A stretch of DNA of 64,000 bases from Asticcacaulis currens (GCF_028550395.1 NZ_JAQQKW010000006.1:186001-250000); one strand, 5' to 3'; counted from the stretch's first letter, positions 7,796-17,750 are shown. The notes: generated by a model not told the origin, from the letters alone. Made by a program: numbers and translations.

Positions 7796-10672
7796 ATGCG
7801 CAGTCAGTCAAACGGAGGCCCCCTTCTCAGGGCGATGATCGCAGCGCTTTTTCTGATGTGCGGTCTGAACGCGTCCGCCACGGCTCAGGCTCCGCGTGAG
7901 CGTCTCAATATCGACAAGGGCTGGCGCTTCGCCTATGGCCATGCCGACGACGAAGCGGCCGATTTCGGCTATGGTCTGCGGCCGTTTTTCTTCGCCAAGG
8001 CGGGTTATGGTGATGGCCCTGCCAATCCGGAGTTCAGTGATGCGGGCTGGCGCAAGGTCGATCTGCCGCACGACTGGGCGGTAGAGCTGCCGTTTGATCA
8101 ACGCGGCAATACCAACCATGGCTCCAAGGCCATCGGACACCCGTTCCCGGAAAACAGCGTCGGCTGGTATCGCAAAACCCTGACGATTCCGGCCTCGGAC
8201 AAGGGACGTCGGATTTCGCTGGAACTCGATGGCGTCTATCGCAACAGCGTGGTGTGGATCAACGGGCATTATCTGGGGACGGAACCCAGCGGCTATTCGG
8301 GGTTTCGTTATGACATTACCGACTACGTCAATTTCGGCGGCGAGAACCTGATCGCGGTGCGCGCCGACGCGACGGTCGAAGAGGGCTGGTATTACGAAGG
8401 GGCGGGCATTTACCGTCACGTCTGGCTGACCAAGACCGATCCGCTGCATGTGGCGCAGTGGGGGACCTTCGTCCGATCGACCGTCGAGGGAGCGAATGCC
8501 CGGCTCGACATCGACCTGACGGTGCAGAATGTCTTCAAAAGCGAGCAGGGCTTTGCCATCCGTCATGAGGTGGTGGACGCCCGCGGGCAGGTCGTGGCCG
8601 AAACGACGCAGGCCGACCGGTCGGTGAACGCCGTATCGGACGGGGTGTTTGCCGCCACCCTGACGCTGTCCGAGGCGCATCTGTGGTCTCTGGAAGACCC
8701 GTATCTCTATACCCTGCGCACAAGCCTGTTGCGCGACGGGCAGGTCGTGGACCGCTACGACACCCGATTTGGTGTGCGCACCGTCACCTTCGATCCGGAC
8801 AAGGGCTTTTTCCTCAATGGCAAGGCCGTCAAACTTCAGGGCACCAATAACCATCAGGACCATGCCGGTGTCGGCGTTGCCTTACCCGACGGATTGCAAA
8901 CCTGGCGGCTGAAGCAGCTCAAATCCTTTGGCGTCAATGCCTACCGCGCCTCGCATCATCCGCCGACGCCAGAGCTTCTCGATGAAGCTGACCGTCTGGG
9001 GATGCTGGTCATCGACGAACACCGCATGATGGGGACCAGCCCGGAAATCACGCATCAGCTTGAGCGTCTGATCCGTCGCGACCGCAACCACCCCAGCATC
9101 ATCCTGTGGTCGGTGGGCAATGAGGAGTGGGCGCTGGAATGGAAGGACATTGGCACGCATCTGGCGCTTGAAATGCAGGATTTCGTCAGGCGGCTCGATC
9201 CGACGCGGCGGACCACGGTCGCCACCAGCGGTTCGGGCAAGGGCACCTCGATTGGCGCGGATGTCATCGGTTTCAACTATGGCGCTCAGCACGATGTCGA
9301 TGGCTTTCACGCGCAACACCCGGAAAAGCCGGCCCTCATGACCGAAGAAGGCTCTACCCTGACCACGCGCGGCATCTATTTCGACGACCCGGCAAGGGTG
9401 CACCTCAATGCCTATGACCGTCAGGGCCGGCCGGGCAGCAGCCTCAGCATCGAAGAAGGCTGGACCCGCGTCATGGCGCGTCCGTGGATGTCGGGCATGT
9501 TTGTTTGGACGGGGTTCGATTATCGCGGGGAAACCACGCCCTTCGGCTGGCCGGCCATATCGTCGCAATTCGGCATGGTGGATACGACGGGCGTGCTTAA
9601 GGACACGGCCTATTATCTGAAATCGGTGTGGACCGATCAGCCGATGGTGCACATCCTGCCGCACTGGAACTGGGCCGGGCGCGAAGGTCAGCCGATAGAT
9701 GTCCGCGTTTACAGCAATGGCGATGCGGTCGAGCTGTTCCTCAATGGCAAGTCGCTGGGGCGTCAGGCGATGCCGCGCTATTCGCACCTGAGATGGCGCG
9801 TGCCCTATGCGCCCGGCACCCTGACGGCCAGGGCCTATCAGAAGGGGCGGCAGGTCGCCGTACAAAGCGTTACCACCACAGCGGCGCCCACCAAGGTGGT
9901 GGCCCGGCCCGACAAGACGGCGCTGAAAGCCGATGGCAGCGATATTTCAGTGGTATGGGTTCAGGTGAGCGACAAGAAGGGGCGTCCTGTGCCCACGGCG
10001 GATAATCTGATCGACCTCAAGGTGTCCGGACCCATCCGCCTGATCGGCGTGGGTAACGGCGATCCGGGCTCGCATGAAGCCGACAGACCGGCGGAACGCC
10101 ATCGCTATGCCCGCCTGTCCAACTGGCGCAGTCTGGCCATAGACGATCTGACGGCGACAGCGGCCGCCGTGGCCCAAGACGCCGACACCTCGTCGTGGCG
10201 CGATCCGTCGCAGTGGCTGCCGCCCGAAGCCCAGCCGCCGCTGACCAAAAGCTTGGTGCTGCGCGGTGAGTTTGCCCGTCCTGACGCGCGTCCGGATGAG
10301 GAGGTGGTGCTGTTTGTCGGTGCGCTGGCGGCGGATCAGGCCCTCTATGTCAACGGGCAGCCGGTGCAGGCCGAAACTCTGGACGGCGCCCTGATCGTCA
10401 GGCTGAACCCCGCTCAGCTTCGTGAAAAGAACAGCCTCGCCTATGTCTTCACCACGCCCGCCGGTGGTGTTCAGGCCCTGTATGATCAGTCGGTGAGCGC
10501 CTCCCGATGGGGCAGCCTGCGGGTGACGACCCCGGCAGCCCCGTGGCAGCGCCACCTGTTCAACGGCTGGGCGCAGATCATTGTGCAGTCCACTGGTGAG
10601 CCGGGGATGGCCCGACTGGTGGCCCGGTCCGCCGGCCTGACGTCCGCCATGGTCGATTTCAAGGTCGAGTAG
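7796..10672 (+). CDS. Exported family 2 glycoside hydrolase, beta-galactosidase type
   Basis: 958-residue GH2 enzyme with a Sec-type signal peptide (positively charged start, then AMIAALFLMCGLNASATA, likely cleaved after Ala-Gln-Ala). GH2 features: sugar-binding domain with VDLPHDWAVELPFD near residue 90, YEGAGIYRHVWL near 200, catalytic WSVGNEEW (acid/base Glu) near 440, ALMTEEGSTLTTRG (nucleophile region) near 510, FVWTGFDYRGETTPFGWP near 568, then DUF4982 and Ig-like domains. It is transcribed divergently from the other GH2 gene (7593), sharing a 202-bp control region, and has the same domain plan, so the two are probably paralogues acting on different galactosides. Sec export here versus Tat export there is notable. 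Confidence 0.9.
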   Translation: MRSQSNGGPLLRAMIAALFLMCGLNASATAQAPRERLNIDKGWRFAYGHADDEAADFGYGLRPFFFAKAGYGDGPANPEFSDAGWRKVDLPHDWAVELPFDQRGNTNHGSKAIGHPFPENSVGWYRKTLTIPASDKGRRISLELDGVYRNSVVWINGHYLGTEPSGYSGFRYDITDYVNFGGENLIAVRADATVEEGWYYEGAGIYRHVWLTKTDPLHVAQWGTFVRSTVEGANARLDIDLTVQNVFKSEQGFAIRHEVVDARGQVVAETTQADRSVNAVSDGVFAATLTLSEAHLWSLEDPYLYTLRTSLLRDGQVVDRYDTRFGVRTVTFDPDKGFFLNGKAVKLQGTNNHQDHAGVGVALPDGLQTWRLKQLKSFGVNAYRASHHPPTPELLDEADRLGMLVIDEHRMMGTSPEITHQLERLIRRDRNHPSIILWSVGNEEWALEWKDIGTHLALEMQDFVRRLDPTRRTTVATSGSGKGTSIGADVIGFNYGAQHDVDGFHAQHPEKPALMTEEGSTLTTRGIYFDDPARVHLNAYDRQGRPGSSLSIEEGWTRVMARPWMSGMFVWTGFDYRGETTPFGWPAISSQFGMVDTTGVLKDTAYYLKSVWTDQPMVHILPHWNWAGREGQPIDVRVYSNGDAVELFLNGKSLGRQAMPRYSHLRWRVPYAPGTLTARAYQKGRQVAVQSVTTTAAPTKVVARPDKTALKADGSDISVVWVQVSDKKGRPVPTADNLIDLKVSGPIRLIGVGNGDPGSHEADRPAERHRYARLSNWRSLAIDDLTATAAAVAQDADTSSWRDPSQWLPPEAQPPLTKSLVLRGEFARPDARPDEEVVLFVGALAADQALYVNGQPVQAETLDGALIVRLNPAQLREKNSLAYVFTTPAGGVQALYDQSVSASRWGSLRVTTPAAPWQRHLFNGWAQIIVQSTGEPGMARLVARSAGLTSAMVDFKVE

Positions 10673-10699
10673 AGACGGATCAGGCGGCGTGGGAAAGAC

Positions 10700-11425
10700 T
10701 CACCCCATCAGGCTTTGGGTGAATTGCAGAACGGGCGGCGTGAAGGCCAGCGCCCCGATCGCAAGTTGCAGGGCCGTCAGAACGCATACCACGACCAGAT
10801 AGGCCGGATGTACCCGCCTGTCCTTTATCAGGTCATAGGCCATGCCGATGGCGACATAGAGGATCATACAGGCAAACACCGCCCACGGTGCCAGCGCCCC
10901 CAGAAGGGGCATGGGCAGGGCACGCCCGAAGGCGGGCGAAATCACCAGTATCGTCGCCCCCAGCATCAGGCGCTTATGCCAGGCAGGGGATTGGCGCAGC
11001 GCAATGGCGGCGCAGACGAGGCCGAAAAAGACCATTACGCCCAGCCCGTCGATAAGCAGAAAAACACTGGGCGGGAAAAAGGGCGGCACCGCGCCGCGCT
11101 GAAGGCAGACAAGGGTGGTGAAGAGACCATAGCCGGTCATCAGCATGGCCAGTGCGCCACCGAAGATGCCGAGCTTACGATGCAGGCTCACCTTCTGCGC
11201 CACCACCAGGAAATTCTGCACGAGATAGAGGCCGATCCAGCTCATGAAGATAGCCGCGTGCACATGTACATGGGGTGGAAAAATCGAGGTGTCGAAATGG
11301 TAGCGCGCCGCATTCAGGCCAAACCCGATAACGACGGTAACCGCCAGAAGAATGGCCATGCCGAGAAAAAAGCGACGTTCCTGAGCTGCCGAAGTGTCGG
11401 ACCGGGTGATGCCGGATGATGTCAT
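10700..11425 (-). CDS. Uncharacterised seven-helix membrane protein
   Basis: 241 residues with about seven hydrophobic segments (roughly 20-41, 57-78, 86-108, 116-140, 150-168, 176-198, 207-230). Conserved-looking histidines sit at membrane edges: PPHVHVHAA near residue 53, SLHRKLG near 84 and AWHKRLM near 150, an arrangement that could hold haem or metal, but no family was recognised with confidence. The ATG at 11425 has a strong AGGAGGG ribosome-binding site. It is divergent from the CadC-like regulator that starts at 11572, so the regulator may control it; no operon partner is seen on its own strand. Confidence 0.7.
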   Translation of the reverse strand: MTSSGITRSDTSAAQERRFFLGMAILLAVTVVIGFGLNAARYHFDTSIFPPHVHVHAAIFMSWIGLYLVQNFLVVAQKVSLHRKLGIFGGALAMLMTGYGLFTTLVCLQRGAVPPFFPPSVFLLIDGLGVMVFFGLVCAAIALRQSPAWHKRLMLGATILVISPAFGRALPMPLLGALAPWAVFACMILYVAIGMAYDLIKDRRVHPAYLVVVCVLTALQLAIGALAFTPPVLQFTQSLMG

Positions 11426-11571
11426 GAAAAAAGCCCTCCTGTGGTGTTCGCCCCGTTGCGTTCGCCCGCACTATGCGGCCGGCAGACGCGGCGAAGACAG
11501 GACCTGAACCTGACCGAAACCTGATTTTTATAGTTCACAAAACCCTGTTAGGCTAAGTTGCGCTGCAAAGG

Positions 11572-13533
11572 ATGCCTGTCGCCCCCATGTCCAGACCGCT
11601 TGCCCACCTGACCGATCGGTCCCTTGGCCGATTGCATCTCAAGCCATCGGCCTGCGAAGTGATCCGCGGCGGCGAGGTCTGGGTCGTCGAACCGCAGCTC
11701 ATGCGCGTTCTCATTCTGCTGGCAGAGCGGGCCGGGCAGGTCGTCTCGCGCGGCGATCTGGTCGAGGTGTGCTGGGACGGCCGCGCCATCAGCGAAGACG
11801 CCATCAACCGCGTCCTGTCGCGTCTCAGGCAACTGGGCCGTGAGACGGGTGACTTCCATATCCGCACGGTGCGCAAGGTCGGATACCGGCTGGAAATACG
11901 GGCGGAGGCACCGCCGCCGGAGCCGCAAGCGGCACCAACCGTGCCACGGGAAGCGTCGAGGAGCGCGGGACACCGGGCGTGGCTTTACGGGGCAGGGGGG
12001 CTTGTCGCCTGTCTGCTGGTCGGGCTGGTCTGGTGGATGGCGCTGCACAACCCGTTTGCTCCAAAGAGCTTTACGCTGGCGCTGACCGATATTCGGGCGG
12101 ATGCTCCGACGACGGTGTCCCCTGAGCGGCTTCGCGCCGAGCTGGCGCATACCCTGTCGCAAATGCGTGGCCTCAGACTGGTCGCCACCGCCGATAAGGA
12201 CGTACCGAGCGACTACAGCCTGTCGGGCTCCATCAGCGGTCCGCCGGCCGCGCCGACCATCGAACTGACCCTGCGGGAGACGCGATCCCGGACGCAGGTA
12301 TGGAGCGCGCGCTTTGATCAGGCCCTGATGGCCGATCCCGATGCCACTGAGCGTGCCGTAGCCGCCACCGCCCGCTATCTGGCGGTGGTGCTGGGCGATC
12401 GCGTCGCCGGTCGCCAGGCCGCCAGCGAGCCACCCCCGGCGGAGGTGGCAACGCACATCAGTGAGGGGCAGCGCGCCCTGTCACAGGCGCATGAGGCCCG
12501 GCACAATCGCGACTGGCCGCGCTTCAATCGCCTGATGACCGAGGTGGACACCAGCGCCACGCGGGCGCTTGCCATCGACCCGCACGCCGCCGGTGCGCTG
12601 ATGCTCAAATACGAGGTCGATGCCCTGCCCCTGTATCCGCGCCTCGACGAAACGCGGGTGCAGTTCGTCGAACGCCAGCAGCGGGCGCTCAGTTCGCTCA
12701 CACAGGCCGTCACCGCCGACCCGGACAATCCCGAGGTTCTGGCCGCGGCCGGCCGCGATATGATGGATCGCCAGAGATGGGAGGACAGCGAGCGGCTGCT
12801 TCTGCGCGCCGTGGCTATCGACCCCAATTCGCGCGACGGGAACCTGTGGTACACCTACTATCTCGGTCTGATGAACCGGTGCGGAGAGGGGCTGAAAACG
12901 GCTCGTCTGGCCGCCGCTTTGGCCCCGGACGATATCTGGCGGCAACTGGCTGTGCCGCGTCTGCTGCATTGCGCCGGGCGTAAGGCCGAGGCGGCGGCGC
13001 TCTATGGCCGCATCCTCGGGCGCGACCCGTCCAATGTGTTCGTTCTGCGCGAATACTATCTGATGCTGCTGGCGCAGGAAAAGGCGGGGCCCCTGCGCGA
13101 TCTCACGCGCCACGTCCGGCACGATCTGTGGCGGGATGGCCCGCCTGCGCCCGTCAGCGACTTTTTGCAGCGCATGGATGTCGCCGCCGACGCCCTAGAC
13201 GGCAAGTCTCAGGCCTTTCACCGCCTGCTGAATGCCGAGCGCGCCTTTCTTGACAATCCGCAACTGGCGTCGGACGGGTTTGGCAAAAGCATTGGCGACC
13301 GTCTTTTTGTGCTGGCGGTCGAATACGGCCATACGGGGCAGGCCGATGCGTCGCTCACCTGCCTTGAGCGCGCGGTGGAACAGTCGTCGCTCTATCTCCC
13401 CTGGGCCTTGCCCTATGGAGCGTCCCCTTTGCCGCAGACTGTGACGCGGCGCCCGGCGTTTCAGGCCATCTGGCGGCGAACGCCCCAACTGTCGGAACTG
13501 ATCAAACGGCGGAAGGGTCCGATGGCGTTCTGA
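11572..13533 (+). CDS. Membrane-anchored winged-helix regulator with TPR sensor domain (CadC/ToxR-like)
   Basis: 653 residues. Residues about 15-108 form an OmpR/PhoB-type winged helix (VEPQLMRVLILLAERAGQVVSRGDLV, then EDAINRVLSRLRQLGRE and IRTVRKVGYRL). A Pro/Ala-rich linker leads to a single membrane helix near 130-152 (LVACLLVGLVWWMAL). The rest, including AVTADPDNPEVLAAAGRDMM and further helical pairs, resembles tetratricopeptide repeats in the periplasm. No receiver domain is present, so this is a one-component signal-sensing transcription factor of the CadC/ToxR plan. Start codon uncertain: ATG 11572 or ATG 11587; neither has a well-spaced Shine-Dalgarno. Likely targets are the divergent membrane protein and the TonB-dependent receptor that follows (inference). 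Confidence 0.85.
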   Translation: MPVAPMSRPLAHLTDRSLGRLHLKPSACEVIRGGEVWVVEPQLMRVLILLAERAGQVVSRGDLVEVCWDGRAISEDAINRVLSRLRQLGRETGDFHIRTVRKVGYRLEIRAEAPPPEPQAAPTVPREASRSAGHRAWLYGAGGLVACLLVGLVWWMALHNPFAPKSFTLALTDIRADAPTTVSPERLRAELAHTLSQMRGLRLVATADKDVPSDYSLSGSISGPPAAPTIELTLRETRSRTQVWSARFDQALMADPDATERAVAATARYLAVVLGDRVAGRQAASEPPPAEVATHISEGQRALSQAHEARHNRDWPRFNRLMTEVDTSATRALAIDPHAAGALMLKYEVDALPLYPRLDETRVQFVERQQRALSSLTQAVTADPDNPEVLAAAGRDMMDRQRWEDSERLLLRAVAIDPNSRDGNLWYTYYLGLMNRCGEGLKTARLAAALAPDDIWRQLAVPRLLHCAGRKAEAAALYGRILGRDPSNVFVLREYYLMLLAQEKAGPLRDLTRHVRHDLWRDGPPAPVSDFLQRMDVAADALDGKSQAFHRLLNAERAFLDNPQLASDGFGKSIGDRLFVLAVEYGHTGQADASLTCLERAVEQSSLYLPWALPYGASPLPQTVTRRPAFQAIWRRTPQLSELIKRRKGPMAF

Positions 13534-13796
13534 CGTCTGACCCTATGCTTGCCGGCTCAGGTTTCCGTAGGGACCCATAAGCGCAAAATTTGCAGTGCAG
13601 CAAAATCGCCACAGTTTCATTTGCAGCCAAGCTCTTGATAAGCCTTGTATTTGTTTATTTGTAAAGGGTTTCCGGACAGGTGCCTAGGCGTCACATCTTT
13701 GTTGCGAAGCACAAAAAACTGTGTGACGCTTTTGTGATCCATACACACCGAGCGACCGGTCTCCCGCACCTCCGGCGCTCTGCAAAGGGGGCATAC

Positions 13797-16148
13797 ATGT
13801 CGCATACATCGCGTCGATCCACAGGGAAAGCCGTTTACCGGCTGGTCAGTGTCTCCGCTATTGCGCTTCTGAGCGCGGGGGCGGCCTTGGCGGACGAAGG
13901 GCCCGCTGCAGAACCGGACGTGACGGACGTGGTGGTGACCGCGACGCGGCGCGCCACTAATGTGCAGAAAATCCCCTACAATATTTCCGCTGTCGGGGCG
14001 GCCGAAGCGGAACGCAACGGCATTGTTGAAATCGCCGATCTGGCGCGTGTCACACCGGGTCTGAGCTTTCGCGACGTAGGGGCCCGCGACAACGGCTCCG
14101 TCATCCTGCGGGGGCTGTCGGTCTCTCCGCTTCGCGTTTCCACCGGCGGCGATAACGGCTCGGTGGCCCAGTATATCAATGAAACGCCGGTCACCAATCA
14201 GCCGCGGGTGTTCGATATCGACCATATCGAAGTGCTCCGCGGACCGCAGGGCACGCTCTACGGCTCGGGCTCGCTTGGCGGTGCCATCCGCTATATCGTC
14301 AACGATCCGAAGATGTATTTCGACGCCTCGGCCGGCACAGACTTCTACAAGATATCGGAGGCCGAAAAGGGCTCACACAAACTTACGGGTATGATCAACC
14401 TGCCGCTGGTCGAAGACAAGCTTGCCCTGCGCGTCGCCCTGCAGCACCTCGACGACTCGGGTTTTACCGACTACCCCATGGTCCTCAGCGGGCCGAAGAC
14501 CGATCTGGATTTTGAAAAGCGCACGACGGCGCGCGCCTCGCTCCTTTGGAAACCCACAGAGGCGTTTTCAGCCACCGCCAGTGTTTACTACGACAATGCC
14601 AAGGCGGGGGGACGCACCGGTTCCAATGCGGGCCTGACCATCAAGCCGCCCTATGATGGCGTTTCGGATAATTCCGACCCGACCCAGTGGTCCTACCCGG
14701 CCTTCAATTACCGCCCTTATACGCTCGGCAAGTACGAAATCGGTCAGCGTTTCGAGGAGCCGGAATCGAACCACTACCTTCTGTCGGCGCTTGAACTGAA
14801 GTACGATCTTGGCTTTGCCGACCTGACCTCTTCGACCTCTTACACCAAAGAAAACGTGCTGGGGCACCGCGACCAGACCGACCTTCTGCTGGGCCTGGGG
14901 TTTGGCTATGAAAACTACCCCGACTTCCGGGCCTTCACTACGGAAGAGTCGGATTTTGACGCCGCGGTGCAGGAATTGCGTCTGGTTTCGAAGTCAGGGG
15001 GCGCGTTCGATTACGTCGCAGGGCTCTACTACACCCGCGAGAAGGCCCACAGCACCTCCAAGGAATTCACACCGGGCATGGTGCAGTTCGCCGGGCTGGG
15101 GCGAACCGATGATCTGGAGTATTTTTCGGATGAGCACACAGAATACACTGAGATCGCGGCCTTCGGTGAACTGACCTGGCACGTCACGGATCGCTGGCAG
15201 CTCACGGGGGGGCTGCGAACGTTCGAGCTTAAGGACGACGCCGTGTCTTGCACCGCTTTGCCGCTTTACGACGATCCCTTCTCGGATGCCATCACCTTCT
15301 CCTGCGCCGACGGGTCGTCCAAGGTGCGCAAGACCATCTATAAGGCCAATACCTCCTATCAGTTGACGCCGGACCTGTTGCTCTATGGCACCTTTTCACA
15401 GGGTTTCCGCCGCGGCGGCGTCAATACCCTGCCGGACGGGGCGCAGTTTGCCGGCATCACCGAGGCCCAGCGCAAATATATTCCGGATACCGTCGATAAT
15501 TTCGAGCTGGGTGTCCGCTCCCAATGGTTCGACCGGGCGTTGACGCTCAATGCTGCCCTGTTCCATATCGACTGGCAGGATGTGCAACTGGCTTCGCTGG
15601 CGCCCGGAAATCTTCCCATTATTGCCAATGCGGGGAAGGCGACCTCTGACGGCGTCGAACTGGAGTCCGAATGGAAGGCCACAGACGCGTTGGCGTTTAG
15701 TTTCGGCTATGCCTATACCAAGGCCGAGATCGCGGAGACCTATTACAGCCGCAATGAGGATGGCGATATCCTCAACACCTTCCTCAAAGGCACGGCCCTG
15801 CCGGGGACGCCGGAACATCAGGTCAGTCTGGCGGTCGATTACAACTTACCCACCCTGTCGGTCGGTGAGTTGAGCCTGCACGCCGATGTCAGCCATTCAT
15901 CGAAGGTGACCACATCAGCGGAAAAGGACAGCCTCGACTACCGCACGCTGGAGGGCTTCTCAGAGGTGAATGCCTCGGCCATGCTGATCCCCTCGGATGG
16001 CGTGAAGGTCCGGTTCTATGTCACCAATCTGACCAATGAATACGCCTTCGTCGCGTCGCAGGGCCCCTCAACCTACGGCCTGCAGGGGCAGTTCCTTATC
16101 CCCATCCGCCCGCGCACGGTCGGTTTGTCCATTTCCAAGAATTTCTGA
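13797..16148 (+). CDS. TonB-dependent outer membrane receptor
   Basis: 783-residue outer membrane receptor for active uptake of a ligand powered by TonB-ExbBD. The ATG at 13797 has AAAGGGGG upstream and begins a Sec signal peptide ending at ALADEG; the longer open frame to 13680 adds a non-signal extension and is rejected. DVVVTATRR at the mature N-terminus is a TonB-box-like segment, followed by the plug domain (VTPGLSF, then HIEVLRGPQGTLYGSGSLGGAIRYI) and a beta-barrel ending in the aromatic terminus SKNF. No N-terminal signalling domain is seen. Substrate unknown; closeness to the glycosidase island allows a saccharide, but siderophores or other ligands remain possible. The next gene begins at the base following its stop codon. 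Confidence 0.95.
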   Translation: MSHTSRRSTGKAVYRLVSVSAIALLSAGAALADEGPAAEPDVTDVVVTATRRATNVQKIPYNISAVGAAEAERNGIVEIADLARVTPGLSFRDVGARDNGSVILRGLSVSPLRVSTGGDNGSVAQYINETPVTNQPRVFDIDHIEVLRGPQGTLYGSGSLGGAIRYIVNDPKMYFDASAGTDFYKISEAEKGSHKLTGMINLPLVEDKLALRVALQHLDDSGFTDYPMVLSGPKTDLDFEKRTTARASLLWKPTEAFSATASVYYDNAKAGGRTGSNAGLTIKPPYDGVSDNSDPTQWSYPAFNYRPYTLGKYEIGQRFEEPESNHYLLSALELKYDLGFADLTSSTSYTKENVLGHRDQTDLLLGLGFGYENYPDFRAFTTEESDFDAAVQELRLVSKSGGAFDYVAGLYYTREKAHSTSKEFTPGMVQFAGLGRTDDLEYFSDEHTEYTEIAAFGELTWHVTDRWQLTGGLRTFELKDDAVSCTALPLYDDPFSDAITFSCADGSSKVRKTIYKANTSYQLTPDLLLYGTFSQGFRRGGVNTLPDGAQFAGITEAQRKYIPDTVDNFELGVRSQWFDRALTLNAALFHIDWQDVQLASLAPGNLPIIANAGKATSDGVELESEWKATDALAFSFGYAYTKAEIAETYYSRNEDGDILNTFLKGTALPGTPEHQVSLAVDYNLPTLSVGELSLHADVSHSSKVTTSAEKDSLDYRTLEGFSEVNASAMLIPSDGVKVRFYVTNLTNEYAFVASQGPSTYGLQGQFLIPIRPRTVGLSISKNF

Positions 16149-17750
16149 GTGTCGCCACAAGACCCGGATCGGCTGATGGCCGAAGCTGTGGGGCTTCGGC
16201 GCGCAGGACGGCTGACCGAGGCCATGGCCTTGGCGCGACGGCTGACCGAGGCCGATCCCGGACGACTTGACGGCTGGTTCGTTTGGGGGACGACCGCGCT
16301 GACGGCGGGCAAACTGTCCGAGGCTGAGCAGGTGCTGGGGGAGGGCGCTCGTCGCGCGCCGGCCAGTGCCCGCGCACGTTTTCTCGTGCCGCGCGCCCGG
16401 ACATTGACGGCTCTGGGGCGATCATCTGAGGCGGTTGCCCTGGCGCGTGAAGCCGTTTCGCAAATCACACAGGCGGCTGACTTCAATACCCTGAGTGCCG
16501 TGCTGTCGCAGGCCAATCTGCCGGACGAAGCCGTACCTCTGTCGGAAAAAGCGGTGGCGCTCGACCCGTCTGCATCGGAAGCCTGGAATAATCTCGGCAG
16601 CCTCTATCAGTTTTTAGGGCGCATGGAGGACGCGGCGGCGGCCTTTGAGCGCGCCGTGGCGACCGGACCCAACCCCGCCGCCCATCTGGCCCTCGCCAGA
16701 GCGCGCAAGTGGTCCGCCGAAGACAATCACGTCCTGCGCCTGAAAGCGGTGCCCACCGCCTCGCCGCTCGATGAGGCGAGGATAAACTACGCCCTGTTCA
16801 AGGAACTGGACGATTTGGGGCAATACGAAGCGGCGTGGAGCCATCTGCTGAAGGGCGCGGGCGCGGCAAAAGCGGCGCTTGGCGGCTGGGACGCTGCGCA
16901 GGCGGCAGAGACCCTTGCGGCGTGGCAAAGTGCGTTTCAGGCACCATCACCCGTTACCACGGCGCGACCGGGGGATGATGGAGGGGCGGAACGGCGACCT
17001 CGTCGCCTGTTTATTGTGGGTTTGCCGCGCTCAGGCACGACGCTCGTTGAGCGCATACTGACCGCCCATTCTCAGGTACAGGCGCTGGGTGAACTCCAGA
17101 CCTTCGGTCTGGCGGTCAAGCGGGTGTCGCAGAGCCGCACGCCTTATCTGCTGGATGCCGATACGGTGATGCGCGCGGCCAAGGTCGATCCTGTGGAAAT
17201 CGCCGCGCTCTATGCCGCCGAAACCGCCTATCTTTGGGATGGGAAAAGCGCCGTCACCATCGACAAGCTGCCGCACAATCACGACTACTGCGCTCTGATC
17301 CGTCGCGCCTTTCCCGACGCCATCCTGCTCCACGTCCGTCGAAACCCGATGGACGCGCTGTTTGGCGCCTTCCGCTTGCTGTTCGCGCACGCTCACAAAT
17401 GGTCCTACGACCTCACGGACCTTGCGGTACATTATGACCATTACCACCGCCTTATGACGCACTGGCGCGCGATGGACACGGACATTATCGACGTGTCCCT
17501 TGAAAGCCTTATTGCCAATCCGGAGAGCGAAATTCGCCGGCTGCTGAGCGCGTGCGGGCTGACGTTTGAGCCCGCGTGTCTTTCACCTCATGAAGCGAAT
17601 GGTGCCGTGGCGACCGCTTCTTCGACGCAGGTCCGCCGGCCGATAAATGCCGATGGCGTAGACGTTTGGCGGCGCTACGAAAAGGGTCTCAGACCGCTGT
17701 CCGAACGGTTGAATGCCCTCGGTTATATTCCACGGGCCTCAGCATTATAG
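16149..17750 (+). CDS. TPR-domain sulfotransferase family protein
   Basis: 533 residues. The N-terminal half is helical repeats (GLRRAGRLTEAMALARRLTE, AWNNLGSLYQFLGRMEDAAA) typical of TPRs. The C-terminal half is a PAPS-dependent sulfotransferase: VGLPRSGTTLVERIL near residue 290 is the 5'-phosphosulfate loop and LHVRRNPMDALFGAFR near 395 is the 3'-phosphate region. Expected to move sulfate from PAPS to a glycan, lipid or peptide; acceptor unknown. The GTG at 16149 follows the receptor TGA with no gap and without an obvious Shine-Dalgarno, suggesting translational coupling; ATG 16176 is an alternative start. Pairs of TonB receptors with such proteins occur in related bacteria, but their joint role is not established. 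Confidence 0.85.
   Translation: MSPQDPDRLMAEAVGLRRAGRLTEAMALARRLTEADPGRLDGWFVWGTTALTAGKLSEAEQVLGEGARRAPASARARFLVPRARTLTALGRSSEAVALAREAVSQITQAADFNTLSAVLSQANLPDEAVPLSEKAVALDPSASEAWNNLGSLYQFLGRMEDAAAAFERAVATGPNPAAHLALARARKWSAEDNHVLRLKAVPTASPLDEARINYALFKELDDLGQYEAAWSHLLKGAGAAKAALGGWDAAQAAETLAAWQSAFQAPSPVTTARPGDDGGAERRPRRLFIVGLPRSGTTLVERILTAHSQVQALGELQTFGLAVKRVSQSRTPYLLDADTVMRAAKVDPVEIAALYAAETAYLWDGKSAVTIDKLPHNHDYCALIRRAFPDAILLHVRRNPMDALFGAFRLLFAHAHKWSYDLTDLAVHYDHYHRLMTHWRAMDTDIIDVSLESLIANPESEIRRLLSACGLTFEPACLSPHEANGAVATASSTQVRRPINADGVDVWRRYEKGLRPLSERLNALGYIPRASAL

Noticed and set aside
13534-13796. Promoter for the TonB receptor
   Set aside because: TTGATA at 13635-13640 exists, but no convincing -10 box lies at the proper distance, so nothing was annotated.
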